This document shows, one piece after another, positions 51,928-60,744 of a stretch of 64,000 nucleotides of DNA. The first letter of the stretch is position 1, and every line of letters starts with the position of its first letter. The position numbers and the translations under genes were made by a program. The notes beneath the pieces were generated by a model. That model saw only the letters and a program-made list of their open reading frames with translations, had not been told where the DNA came from and ran no database searches. The stretch comes from GCA-016699835 sp964543905 (lineage in GTDB: Bacteria > Planctomycetota > Phycisphaerae > Phycisphaerales > UBA1924): NCBI GenBank assembly GCA_964543905.1, contig CAZIZO010000002.1:372001-436000 (forward strand). Reading direction: 5' to 3'.

Positions 51928-54900
51928 TTAGCAACCGGCGTCGAATCGAGCAAGGAAGTAGAGCAGGTCTTCGATGGTCACGCCGCCATCGGGCACACCG
52001 TTGCCCGAGCCGTCGTCCAGATCGGCTCGCAAGTTACCGTCGGCGAAGGCGCCGAGGAAGTAGAGGAGGTCCTCGATGGTGACGCCGCCGTCGGGGGTCC
52101 CGGTGCCGGAGCCGTCGTCCAGATCAGCGGGGCACTGGACGCGGAGGACCGCGCGACGGCTGGTGACGTTGCCGCACGCGTTGGTGACGACCACCGTGTA
52201 GTCGCCCTGGTCGGCTTGCACGACCGGGTCGATGACCAGCGTGGCGCTGGTCGAGCCGGTGATACGGGCGTCATCCGTGAGGTTGACCCCGTTGCGCCGC
52301 CACTGGTAGGAGTTGAGCCCGCCGGCGACGACGTTGAAGGTGACCGACTCGCCCGGGAGGACCGTGCGCGAATCGGGCTGGTTGGTGATGGTCGCCGTGC
52401 TGCCGCGCGTGCCCTGGTCGGCGGCGGAGAAGCCGCTGGTCCCGCAGGGGCTGGCGGCCTTGACCCAGTAGAAGTAGGTCGTGTTGGCGGCGGCGGAGGC
52501 GTCGTTGTAGTTGGTGGAGGCGGGGGAGGCAAGGAGCGTCGCGGTGGCGCTGTTGTTGACGGTGTTGCGGAAGACCTGGTAGTTGGCGGCGCCGTTGACG
52601 CTGTTCCACGTCACGAGGACGACGTTGCAGGCGGTGCCATCCGAGGCGGTGACGCCCGTGGGAGCCGCCGCGGGCGGAGCGCCGCGGAAGCCGGAGTTGT
52701 TGGCGCTGAAGTTCCCGGCGCCGCAGGTGCCGACGGCCTTGACCCAGTAGTAGTAGGTCGTGCCGGGGACGGCGGAACCGTCGGCGAACGTGGTGCCCGC
52801 GGGCGTGCCGATGGAGAGCGCGGTCGCGGGATTGCTGGAGGTGCTGCGCCAGACCTGGTAGGAAACGGCATTGGCGACGGGGTTCCAGGTCACATCGACC
52901 TGGGTGCAACTGGTGCCGTCGGTGGCCTGGACGTTGACCGGCGCGCCGACGGCGACGCCGCGGAAGCCCGAGTTGGTGCCGCTGAAGCCGCTCACGCCGC
53001 AGGCGTTGACGGCCTTGACCCAGTAGAAGTAGGTCGTGCCCGCGACGGCGGTGGCGTCGGCGTAGGAGGGCGTGAGCGAGGTGCCGATCTGGGCCGCACC
53101 CGCGCTGTTATTCGCGGTGTTGCGGAAGATCTGGTACGAAGCGGCGAAGGACGGTGCGCTCCAGACGAGGTCCACGGCGAAGCAGTTGGTCCCATCCGAG
53201 GCGGACAGGCCCGTGGGCGCCGAAGGCGTCAAGATGCGAACGCCCGTGGTCGAGCCGCTGGTGGCCGTGCCGCAGATGTTCGAGGCGCGAACCCAGTAGT
53301 AGTAGGTCGTGCCGGCGACCGCGGTCGCGTCCACAAAGGGGCTGGCGGTATCGGTGCCCAGGTTCGTCGCGGTGCCGATGGAGTTGGTCGTGTTGCGGAA
53401 GATGATGTACTCGTCGGCCTCCGACGAGTGGGTCCACGAGATGGTGACGTTCGAGCAGTTCGTGCTCGTGGCCGAGACGTTGGTGGGCACGCCGGGGATG
53501 GCGGCCTCCCAGCCGTAGCCCGGGCTGCTGTTGAACGGCCCGACGTCGCCGCAGGGGCCGACGGCCTTGACCCAGTAGTAGTAGCGGCCGCCGTCCACCG
53601 TCGACGTATCGACGTAGGGTGAGGCGGAGTCGGTGGCGATCAGTGTCGCGGTCAAGGGGTTGTTGACCGTGTTTCGCCAGATCTGGAAACTGACGGCATC
53701 CGCCGGGGCGATCCACGTCAGCGTGGTGCTGGTGCAACTGGTTCCGTCCGTCGCGATCACGCTGGTCGGCGCGCCGGGGGCCGGACGGTCGGTGATCGTG
53801 ATCTGGACCGCGTCCCAGTCGCTGGTGTCGTTGTTGCTCGAGGTTCCGTCGGTCGACGAGTCAAGCACGGCGCCGATGTAGTAGGTGCCCGGGGCCAGGT
53901 TGCAGGGCACGGTCATCTCGCCGATGTTGATGCGCGACGTGCTCATGGCGGCATAGTCCCAGTTGTACAGCCAGGTGCCGATGAGCGTGTCCGAGGACGA
54001 GATCGTCGGGTTCGTCGAGATGTATACGCGGAAGGTGTACGTCTCGAGCGCCGGGTTGGCGTTCGTGGCGTTGACGAAGAGCACGTTGCTTCCCGTGATC
54101 GGGTCGCCTTGGCGCAGCGTCGTGTCGGTCACGTTGAAATCCAGCGCCTGAAGATCGAACGTCGTGCCGCGCGTCGTCGGGATGATCGTGTCGTTCATGA
54201 AGTTCACGATGCCTTCCCAGAGGCGGCAGTAATGTGCGGAGGTCGAGCGGTTCGACGTGGAGCACACGGCGGAGATATAGCGATCCGAACCGCTGATGTA
54301 ATACATGCTCGAACCGGACATCCCGCCCCACACGGCGGTGTAGCAGCCGCTGGTGGTGTCGATCTGGAGGCGGTTGTCCGGGCACGAGTCGATCGTGCCG
54401 TCCCAGAAGGTCATGTCGCGCCCGTTGTGCAGGCCCGTTTGTCCGCAGGACTGCGCGGGGTACGACGCGTTGTTGTACGTGCGGCCTTGGATCGTCGCGC
54501 ACGACGAGCCGTAGTTCCAGCCGTACCACCCCGTCAAGAAGCCGACGGCGCGCGTCACGCCGACGAAGCCCACGTCGGCCTGGAAGTCGCCGCTGTTCGT
54601 GTACCCCGAGCCCGCACCGTAGTACGTGCCGCGGGCGTAGCCATAGTTGTTATAGATGCCCGAGCCCGGCGTGGGGTCGCCCACGCCGTCCCAGCCCGGG
54701 AAGATGTAGATTTCTTCGGCCCAGCCGGTCTGATAGTCCGGATCATCGCGCATGTACACGCAGTGGGCCGCGAGGACGACCGTCTCCGCGTCGATCATGC
54801 TGCCCGAGCAGACGAACCAGGCGTCGGCGCCGCCGGGGTTCGTCAGGAATCGCATCGCGACCTTGACGTTCATGCGATACGGATGGGTGTTGCGAGTCGC

Positions 54901-55347
54901 GGCGGACAAGATCGACATGGTGCCCATGCCCTCGGCTCCGGACTCAAAGCCCGTGATGCCGTCGGCCCCGTGGTAACCGGGGCCCTGGGCCTCGACGCCC
55001 AAGAACGCGCGGTTGACCACGATCGACTGCGACTCGCCCGTCTCTTTGTCCATCGTGACGAAGTTGATGTGGTCCGCCGGATTCCATTGCCGCGGCGTGG
55101 GGTCTCCCTCTCGCATCGGCATCGGGGGAATCTGATCCAGCGGGGGCATCGACGCCGGCAACCCGACGTGCACGTCCTCGCCCGTCGCGGGACGCCCCGG
55201 CTCGCCCGTGTTGATGGCGTTTCCAACCGGCGCCGGGCCCGCGGGGGGCATCGGCAGCGTTTGAGCAAAGGCGGTCAAACTCGTGCCGGCCAAACAGGCC
55301 GTCGCGAGGCTCCACGCGCCGCGGCGCGTTCGATTCTTTCGAAACAT
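51928..55347 (-). CDS. Secreted trypsin-like protease with FN3 repeats, Ig module and GC-type dockerin
   Basis: An exported 1139-residue protein. The signal peptide ends at AFA|QT (28). Residues 150-390 form a trypsin-fold serine protease with His195 (LAAHC), Asp258 (QADVGFV) and Ser344 (GGMSGSSMY), most like glutamyl-endopeptidase types. Five fibronectin type III modules follow (about 521-982), each with one Cys near its start (DGTSC) and one near its end (GPCG or equivalent), then an Ig-like module (TVLPGESVTFNVVAGG...YTVVVTNACG). Two dockerin-like loops (ADLDDGSGTGTPDGG, ADLDDGSGNGVPDGG) close it, ending DAGC. AAGGGGA lies about 7 nt before the ATG; an intrinsic terminator follows. Confidence 0.88.
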   Translation of the reverse strand: MFRKNRTRRGAWSLATACLAGTSLTAFAQTLPMPPAGPAPVGNAINTGEPGRPATGEDVHVGLPASMPPLDQIPPMPMREGDPTPRQWNPADHINFVTMDKETGESQSIVVNRAFLGVEAQGPGYHGADGITGFESGAEGMGTMSILSAATRNTHPYRMNVKVAMRFLTNPGGADAWFVCSGSMIDAETVVLAAHCVYMRDDPDYQTGWAEEIYIFPGWDGVGDPTPGSGIYNNYGYARGTYYGAGSGYTNSGDFQADVGFVGVTRAVGFLTGWYGWNYGSSCATIQGRTYNNASYPAQSCGQTGLHNGRDMTFWDGTIDSCPDNRLQIDTTSGCYTAVWGGMSGSSMYYISGSDRYISAVCSTSNRSTSAHYCRLWEGIVNFMNDTIIPTTRGTTFDLQALDFNVTDTTLRQGDPITGSNVLFVNATNANPALETYTFRVYISTNPTISSSDTLIGTWLYNWDYAAMSTSRINIGEMTVPCNLAPGTYYIGAVLDSSTDGTSSNNDTSDWDAVQITITDRPAPGAPTSVIATDGTSCTSTTLTWIAPADAVSFQIWRNTVNNPLTATLIATDSASPYVDTSTVDGGRYYYWVKAVGPCGDVGPFNSSPGYGWEAAIPGVPTNVSATSTNCSNVTISWTHSSEADEYIIFRNTTNSIGTATNLGTDTASPFVDATAVAGTTYYYWVRASNICGTATSGSTTGVRILTPSAPTGLSASDGTNCFAVDLVWSAPSFAASYQIFRNTANNSAGAAQIGTSLTPSYADATAVAGTTYFYWVKAVNACGVSGFSGTNSGFRGVAVGAPVNVQATDGTSCTQVDVTWNPVANAVSYQVWRSTSSNPATALSIGTPAGTTFADGSAVPGTTYYYWVKAVGTCGAGNFSANNSGFRGAPPAAAPTGVTASDGTACNVVLVTWNSVNGAANYQVFRNTVNNSATATLLASPASTNYNDASAAANTTYFYWVKAASPCGTSGFSAADQGTRGSTATITNQPDSRTVLPGESVTFNVVAGGLNSYQWRRNGVNLTDDARITGSTSATLVIDPVVQADQGDYTVVVTNACGNVTSRRAVLRVQCPADLDDGSGTGTPDGGVTIEDLLYFLGAFADGNLRADLDDGSGNGVPDGGVTIEDLLYFLARFDAGC
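52401..53790 (-). repeat. Five tandem FN3-coding repeats
   Basis: Five units of about 275 nt encode FN3 modules with shared phrases such as TYYYWVKA and SYQxFRNT. The similarity is clear in protein and partly in DNA, so unit number could change by recombination. Boundaries are approximate. Confidence 0.75.
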
Positions 55348-55805
55348 GATCAGTTCCCCTTTTCTCGGTCACGACGCCTCCGCAGCGACCAAGGCCGGGG
55401 GGTGTCCGCGACAGTTCCAGAAATGTGGCTCACCAAGAACGCGAAATACAACACGCACTCACGCGACGTCTCTCCAATCTTCCAAGTATGGGCATTTTCA
55501 GCCCGACGGCAAGCAAAATCGCCAGTCTGCGCCGCCCACACTCGTTGCATGCGATGGATTGAACGGCGCTGGCCAACTATTCCGCGTTCGTCGCAGAGGG
55601 TCCCCACATCAGTTGTTCCTATATCCGCGCCCGCGGCCACGTTTCCAGGAATCGCAAACGGCGTGTGTTACAGGACCTGTCTCCGGCGTGGTGCGTCGGG
55701 TGGCGTATGGCGGCGTGCTTCGGATTCGTGCTCCGCGGGCCAGGCGCGCGACACCCGTGGTCGCCGGGCAGGGTGTGCGACCAATGCGCCGAAGGCCCGC
55801 CAAAC
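55348..55805. other. Gap between two secreted protease genes
   Basis: No gene is recognised in 458 nt. It must contain the promoter of the FN3 protease gene (minus strand), but I see no convincing -35/-10 pair. It is more AT-rich near 55430-55520 than the flanks. Confidence 0.4.
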
Positions 55806-57989
55806 TCAGCAACCGATCTCGAACCGCTCGAGGTACGCGAGCAAGTCGTCGATCGTCACTCCGCCATCGCGGTTGAAGTCCGCCGCCACGATCCCCTGCC
55901 CGAACCATTCCAGAAATGCGAGCAAGTCGTCGATCGTCACCCCACCGTCGTAGTTCACGTCGGAGGCGCAGTTGCGGTCCACGAGCGCGCCCGTGGCGAC
56001 GACGGCATACCCCTGCGCGCCGACGTTGACGGCCGTGCCTTCCACAAAGACCTGCCACGTTCCGACCTCGGGGCTGTTGAGCAGCACCTGCTCCAGGTTG
56101 TTGATCGCATCCCGCACGCCGCCCGCCTGCGACGAACCTCCGGAGAAGTTGTTCCCGTAATAGGTCGCGCCGGTCGGCGAAACGACGACCAGGTCCAGGT
56201 TGTTGATCGGGGCAAAGGCGGCATTCACCGCGGCGGGGACGTCGGCGTACGCGAGCGTGATCTTCAGCGGCTGCGCGGCGCTCGTCACGTCCACCAGGAA
56301 CAGGTGCGCCTCGCTCGTGGCGAGCGCCTGCGGCGCGACATTGCGCACGTCGCGCAGCGCCAAGCGGCGCGGACCTCCGGCAAAGTACACCGCCTGATCC
56401 AACTGGATCCTCCCCCAGCCTTCGCGCAAACTCGGGAACCCGGGCTCGTTGGTCATGTCCCGCGCCGAGTTGATCGCCGTCGCCTTCAGGAGCGAGCCGC
56501 TCGGGGTGATGGCGTCGTCGGGGTTCGCGGCGCCCGAGGGATAGAAGCCCGAGACGAAGTACTGGCGCAGCAGCACGATCGCGCCCGACACCGCGGGGGC
56601 GCTCATCGACGTGCCGCTGAGGATCGAACTGGAACACCCGGTGGACCCGGCCGCCGAGATGATGCTCTGCCCGGGCGCGGTGATCTCGGGCTTTCGGCGT
56701 CCGTCGTCGGTGGGCCCGCGCCCGCCGTTGATGCTCATGGTGTTGAGGTCGGGGGACTGGTTGCCCGCCGAGACGGCAAGGGAGTTCTTGGCGTTTTCGG
56801 GGTTGCGCACGAGCGTGCCGTCGGACACCGCGTGCACGATCAGATTCTCCTCCTGGTCGTGCTGGAAGGCGTCGATGCCGCGGCAGCCTCCGTCGTACGC
56901 CGAGGTGAAGTCGGCGCCCCAACTGTTATTGTGCACGCGTGCGCCCTGGGAGGCGTGGAGCGAATAGCGGGCGAGGTGCGACTGCTCGGTCAGGTCGGGG
57001 TGGGTGTTGAACACGATCTTTGCGGCGTAGGCCACCCCGCGCAGGTCGTTGTCGGCTCCGGCGTCGCCCGCCGCGGTGCACGCCACGTGGGTTCCGTGCA
57101 GGCTGTAGAGCGAGGTGGTGTTGTACGCGAGCAGTTTTCGATGCAGCGGGCCGATGGGATTGACGGGGTCGAGGAACGAGCAATGCGTCTGCGCCAGCCC
57201 GCTGTCAATGACCGCGACCACCTGTCCTTCGCCGCGGAGTCCTCGGTCGTAGAACGGGAGGCCCGTCCGCGTGCCGCTCTGCACCACGCCGCGTGTCGTG
57301 CTGTTGCTGCGCTCGTGGTACTCCACCAGTTGCTCGACGAACTGGACGTCGTCGAGTTGCGTCACCGCCTCGAGCGCCTCGGGTCGCAGCGCGATGCGCA
57401 GGCTCGTGGTGCGCGCAATCGTCTCGGTTGTGAAGACGCGCACGCCCGGGATCGCGCCGAGCGACCTTGCCGCGCCGGCGGCGTCCGAGTGCTCGAAGAG
57501 CCACACGGTCGCGGGGCGCTCCCCGGCGGCGTCCAGGGCGCGCCCCGCGTCCGTCTGGGGCCGATACGCCAGCGGCAGGCGGAGCGCCGGGTCGATCTTC
57601 CATTCGCGGCGATATTCACCCGCCCACGAGACAAAGCCCAGGGCGCGGACGCGTTCCGGTGTGGTGCGGGTCAGGTCCGCCATCCACGAGTTTGTGGGAA
57701 GGTAACCGTCCAATCGAACGCCCGCCTTCTCCAGCGCCGAGCGCCGCTCCGGCGTCATCGGGCCGTCGAGCGCGAGGACATGGCGGACGCCAGCACGGAA
57801 CGGACGTGACGCGTCCGCCAGGACGTTCGGCAGCGCCGCGACGCCCACGTCCCCGGTTCGCAGATTCAGCACTCCCGGCGCGGGCACCACCCGTGGCCTG
57901 ACGATGGCGTCATCTCCGCACGCGGACCAGGCCAAACCCGTGGCCAGCACCAGCCCCGCCGTCCGCGCTCCACCGCCCTTGCCCGCCAT
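55806..57989 (-). CDS. Secreted subtilisin-family protease with GC-type dockerin
   Basis: An exported S8 peptidase of 727 residues. The N-terminus is hydrophobic and ends LAWSACG, so Cys24 might be lipidated although the lipobox is atypical. A propeptide-like region runs to about 240. The catalytic triad is Asp262 (VAVIDSGL), His298 (LHGTHVA) and Ser461 (SGTSMSAP). A P-domain-like beta-sandwich follows (from about 560, LFLVDVTSAAQPLKITLAYAD). Two shorter dockerin-like loops (DVNYDGGVTIDDL, DFNRDGGVTIDDL) fit the EF-loop pattern D-x-N-x-D well, and the protein ends EIGC. GGAGG lies 6 nt before the ATG at 57989; the frame stays open far upstream, but that part is not conserved. Confidence 0.88.
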   Translation of the reverse strand: MAGKGGGARTAGLVLATGLAWSACGDDAIVRPRVVPAPGVLNLRTGDVGVAALPNVLADASRPFRAGVRHVLALDGPMTPERRSALEKAGVRLDGYLPTNSWMADLTRTTPERVRALGFVSWAGEYRREWKIDPALRLPLAYRPQTDAGRALDAAGERPATVWLFEHSDAAGAARSLGAIPGVRVFTTETIARTTSLRIALRPEALEAVTQLDDVQFVEQLVEYHERSNSTTRGVVQSGTRTGLPFYDRGLRGEGQVVAVIDSGLAQTHCSFLDPVNPIGPLHRKLLAYNTTSLYSLHGTHVACTAAGDAGADNDLRGVAYAAKIVFNTHPDLTEQSHLARYSLHASQGARVHNNSWGADFTSAYDGGCRGIDAFQHDQEENLIVHAVSDGTLVRNPENAKNSLAVSAGNQSPDLNTMSINGGRGPTDDGRRKPEITAPGQSIISAAGSTGCSSSILSGTSMSAPAVSGAIVLLRQYFVSGFYPSGAANPDDAITPSGSLLKATAINSARDMTNEPGFPSLREGWGRIQLDQAVYFAGGPRRLALRDVRNVAPQALATSEAHLFLVDVTSAAQPLKITLAYADVPAAVNAAFAPINNLDLVVVSPTGATYYGNNFSGGSSQAGGVRDAINNLEQVLLNSPEVGTWQVFVEGTAVNVGAQGYAVVATGALVDRNCASDVNYDGGVTIDDLLAFLEWFGQGIVAADFNRDGGVTIDDLLAYLERFEIGC

Positions 57990-58096
57990 GCCCGACCTCC
58001 CTTGCAAACACCTACGCGGAAGATACGTTCCTGAAAGGGGATCGGATGCCCGGGAGTCGGGCACGCCCCATCCGGGCGCTTGTGGTTCTTGTTTTG

Positions 58097-58555
58097 TTAG
58101 GCGGCCTTCGAATACAGCGTGGGGGCCACCGGGATGTTCAGCATCCGCGCAATCGTCAGGCGCCAGGGCGAGATCATCGGGCAGCCGACCAGATCGAGCG
58201 CTTCGTGCTGCGTGCTGGCGAGCGTGAGGTAGCGCGTCAGCCCGGTCTCGTTGAGGAGCCGTCGATGGCGGTGGTTGAGGCCGACGACCGCGAGTCGTCC
58301 TTGTCGGGTCTCGCAGGCGCGACTGAGCACGATCAGCGTGTTGATCCACGCGCAGGAGAAGTTCGCCACGGCGGTCATGTCGACCACCAGGCGTCCCCCC
58401 GAAGTTTCCACCAGTTCTCGGAGGGAAAACTCCAGAGCCTCGGCCTGTTCCTCGTGCAACTGTGGGCAGGCGAGGCTCGCGATGGTGGCGGGGCCCACTT
58501 TCGCGATGGAGAGTTCCGTTCGAGAAAGGGGGTCCGGTTCGTGGATGTTGAGCAT
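58097..58555 (-). CDS. STAS-domain protein (anti-sigma-factor antagonist type)
   Basis: A 152-residue protein. The core is RLVVDMTAVANFSCAWINTLIVLSRACETRQGRLAVVGL, then RRLLNETGLTRYL, the layout of SpoIIAA-like STAS domains, with a Ser (FSCAWI) where the phosphorylated residue sits. No anti-sigma kinase or sigma gene is adjacent, so its partner is unknown. AGGAA lies about 7 nt before the ATG at 58555. It precedes the subtilase gene on the same strand by 107 nt. Confidence 0.75.
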   Translation of the reverse strand: MLNIHEPDPLSRTELSIAKVGPATIASLACPQLHEEQAEALEFSLRELVETSGGRLVVDMTAVANFSCAWINTLIVLSRACETRQGRLAVVGLNHRHRRLLNETGLTRYLTLASTQHEALDLVGCPMISPWRLTIARMLNIPVAPTLYSKAA

Positions 58556-58907
58556 GGCCGTTCCTCGCAAAGATGCGAACGCCCGGGAAACGCACCCGGA
58601 GGTTCGCCGCAGGCATGACATGCCAAATGGGGATCCGATTGGCAAGTGCATGGGCGCTCAGGGATGTGGAGATGGAGCGTCCATGACGAACGTGACGACG
58701 GACGCGAGCCGCCGGCGCGTCGATAACTTGAGTTTCATCCACGGACGGAATATGAAATCGGCCCGTGGTAGCCGGCGGAGCCGGCGAACTTCTGGGGCTC
58801 TGGGCCGTATGGTCCATCCCGGCGCGTGCGATCGGGCGATGTGCGTGCGCGTTTTGATCGGATTTTGATTGGGAAAGAACGTCACTCGTTCTCAGGAGAC
58901 GTGATCG
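58556..58907. other. Intergenic region before the exporter operon
   Basis: No gene seen in 352 nt. It includes a GCCGGC-GGA-GCCGGC hairpin (58771-58785) within GGTAGCCGGCGGAGCCGGCG, which looks like a short palindromic repeat unit, and AGGAGA 9 nt before the ATPase start. Confidence 0.4.
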
Positions 58908-59963
58908 ATGCCCGGCACGATCGAACTCAAGGCCCTCACGAAGCGATTTGGACCTTCGGGGGCGGGCGGCATCTTGGCCGTCGACAAGGTGTCCTTCAGC
59001 GTGCAGCCCGGCGAGGTGTTGGGGTTCCTTGGTCCCAACGGGGCGGGGAAGAGCACGACGATGAAGATGGTGACGGGCTTCCTGCCGCCGACGTCGGGCA
59101 CGGCCGTTGTTTGCGGGCATGATGTTGTGGACCAGCCCTTGGCGGTCAAGGAGAAGATTGGCTATTTGCCCGAGGGAGCGCCGGCGTACCCGGACATGAC
59201 GCCGGAGGCGTTTTTGAAGTTCATCGCGGAAGTCCGCGGGCTGACGGGGGAGCGGAAGCGGGCGGCCGTCGCGAACGCCGCCGAGCGCGTGCACCTCGAA
59301 GGCGTGATGCGTCAGCCGATCGAGACGCTCTCGAAGGGCTTCAAGCGGCGCGTCGGGCTTGCGCAAGCGATCCTCCACGATCCGGAAGTCCTCATCATGG
59401 ACGAGCCGACGGATGGGCTGGACCCGAACCAGAAGCATGAGGTGCGGAATCTCATCAAGCGCATGGCGGGGGCGGAGGGCGGAGGGGCGGGGCGGGGCGG
59501 GAAGGCGATCGTCCTGTCGACCCACATCCTCGAGGAGGTGGAAGCGATCTGCACACGCGTGATCGTGGTGGCGAAAGGGCGCGTGGTCGCCGACGCCACG
59601 CCGGCGGCGTTGATGGCGAAGAGCAAGTATCACAATGCCGTGACGCTCGCGGTCATCCCACCCGCCGGCGCGATGATCTTTGATGACCTGCAGCGGGTCG
59701 CGGGCGTGGCGTCCGTCGAGGACGGGGGACGCTTCCATACTCCCCAGGGCGTGCAGGTCCGGTGCACGGTCGTCCCCAAGAACGCGAAGTCGATCGCGAC
59801 CGAGATCAGCCAACTGGCGAAGCAGCGGAACTGGCAGATCGAATCCATGCGCGTCGAGAGCGGCAAACTCGACGACGTGTTTCGCGAACTCACGCTGGGG
59901 CACGCGAGCGAGTTCAGCGCGTCATCATCGTCGGGCAAGAAGCCCCAGGAGGTCTCGGCATGA
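58908..59963 (+). CDS. ABC-2 exporter ATPase (GldA-like)
   Basis: A 351-residue ATPase. Walker A GPNGAGKST, signature LSKGFKRRVGLAQAI and Walker B VLIMDEPTDGLDPNQ are intact, followed by STHILEEVEAICTRV. A Gly/Ala-rich insert (AGAEGGGAGRGG) precedes the H-loop strand, and about 100 C-terminal residues form an extra regulatory-type domain. The stop overlaps the permease ATG (ATGA). With the next three genes it forms an operon resembling the gldA-gldF-gldG set of Bacteroidetes, but gliding is not implied; in planctomycetes the substrate is unknown. AGGAG lies 9 nt before the ATG. Confidence 0.9.
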   Translation: MPGTIELKALTKRFGPSGAGGILAVDKVSFSVQPGEVLGFLGPNGAGKSTTMKMVTGFLPPTSGTAVVCGHDVVDQPLAVKEKIGYLPEGAPAYPDMTPEAFLKFIAEVRGLTGERKRAAVANAAERVHLEGVMRQPIETLSKGFKRRVGLAQAILHDPEVLIMDEPTDGLDPNQKHEVRNLIKRMAGAEGGGAGRGGKAIVLSTHILEEVEAICTRVIVVAKGRVVADATPAALMAKSKYHNAVTLAVIPPAGAMIFDDLQRVAGVASVEDGGRFHTPQGVQVRCTVVPKNAKSIATEISQLAKQRNWQIESMRVESGKLDDVFRELTLGHASEFSASSSSGKKPQEVSA

Positions 59964-60694
59964 AAGGCTGGCTCCCCGTCTTCAAGCGCGAACTCTCGGG
60001 GTATTTCATCACCCCCGTGGCGTACGTGTTCATTGTCGTCTTCCTGCTGCTCGCGGGCGTGTTCACGTTCCAGATCGGCGATTTGTTTGAGCGGCGGCAG
60101 GCGGACTTGAGGCCGTTCTTCAACTTCCATCCATGGTTCTACCTGTTCCTCATTCCCGCGATCTCGATGCGGCTGTGGGCGGAGGAGCGCAAGCAGGGGA
60201 CGATCGAGTTGCTGATGACGCTGCCCATCTCGAGGTTCGGCGCGGTGCTGGGCAAGTTCCTGGCGGCGTGGGCCTTCGCGGGTGTGGCGCTGCTGCTGAC
60301 GTTCCCGATCTGGATCACGGTGAACTACCTGGGCAACCCGGACAACGGCGCGATCGTGGCCGCGTACATCGGCAGTTTGCTCATGGCGGGCGGGTTCCTC
60401 GCGCTGGGGTCGTGCATCTCGGCGATGACGCGGAACCAGGTCATCGCGTTCGTTCTTGCGGTGGTCGTGTGCCTGGGCTTCCTGCTGGCGGGGTTCCCGC
60501 CCGTGCTCGACTTCTTTCGGCAGTGGGCCCCGGGCGAGATCGTCAACGCCATCAGCGGGTTCAGTTTCATGACGCGGTTTGACTCGATCAGCAAGGGCGT
60601 GATCGCGCCGGCGGACCTGGTGTTCTTCGTGTCGCTCATCGCGATGGCGCTCGTTGCGAACGTGATTGTTCTGGAATCCAAGAAGGGCAACTGA
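59960..60694 (+). CDS. ABC-2 exporter permease (GldF-like)
   Basis: A 244-residue membrane protein with six hydrophobic segments. The start LPVFKRELSGYFITPVAYVF and the ERKQGTIELLMTLPISRFGAVLGKFLAAW loop are typical of ABC-2 permeases. AGGAGG lies 7 nt before the ATG, inside the end of the ATPase gene, so translation is coupled. Confidence 0.9.
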   Translation: MKGWLPVFKRELSGYFITPVAYVFIVVFLLLAGVFTFQIGDLFERRQADLRPFFNFHPWFYLFLIPAISMRLWAEERKQGTIELLMTLPISRFGAVLGKFLAAWAFAGVALLLTFPIWITVNYLGNPDNGAIVAAYIGSLLMAGGFLALGSCISAMTRNQVIAFVLAVVVCLGFLLAGFPPVLDFFRQWAPGEIVNAISGFSFMTRFDSISKGVIAPADLVFFVSLIAMALVANVIVLESKKGN

Positions 60695-60744
60695 GCCGCG
60701 CTCGATGCTCGGCTCTCGATGCTCGCGATTCGAGGTTCACATCC

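Noticed and set aside
52401..53790. Regularly spaced DNA similarity that could suggest a CRISPR-like array
   Set aside because: Units are about 275 nt, in frame and encode FN3 modules; there are no short identical repeats with unique spacers.
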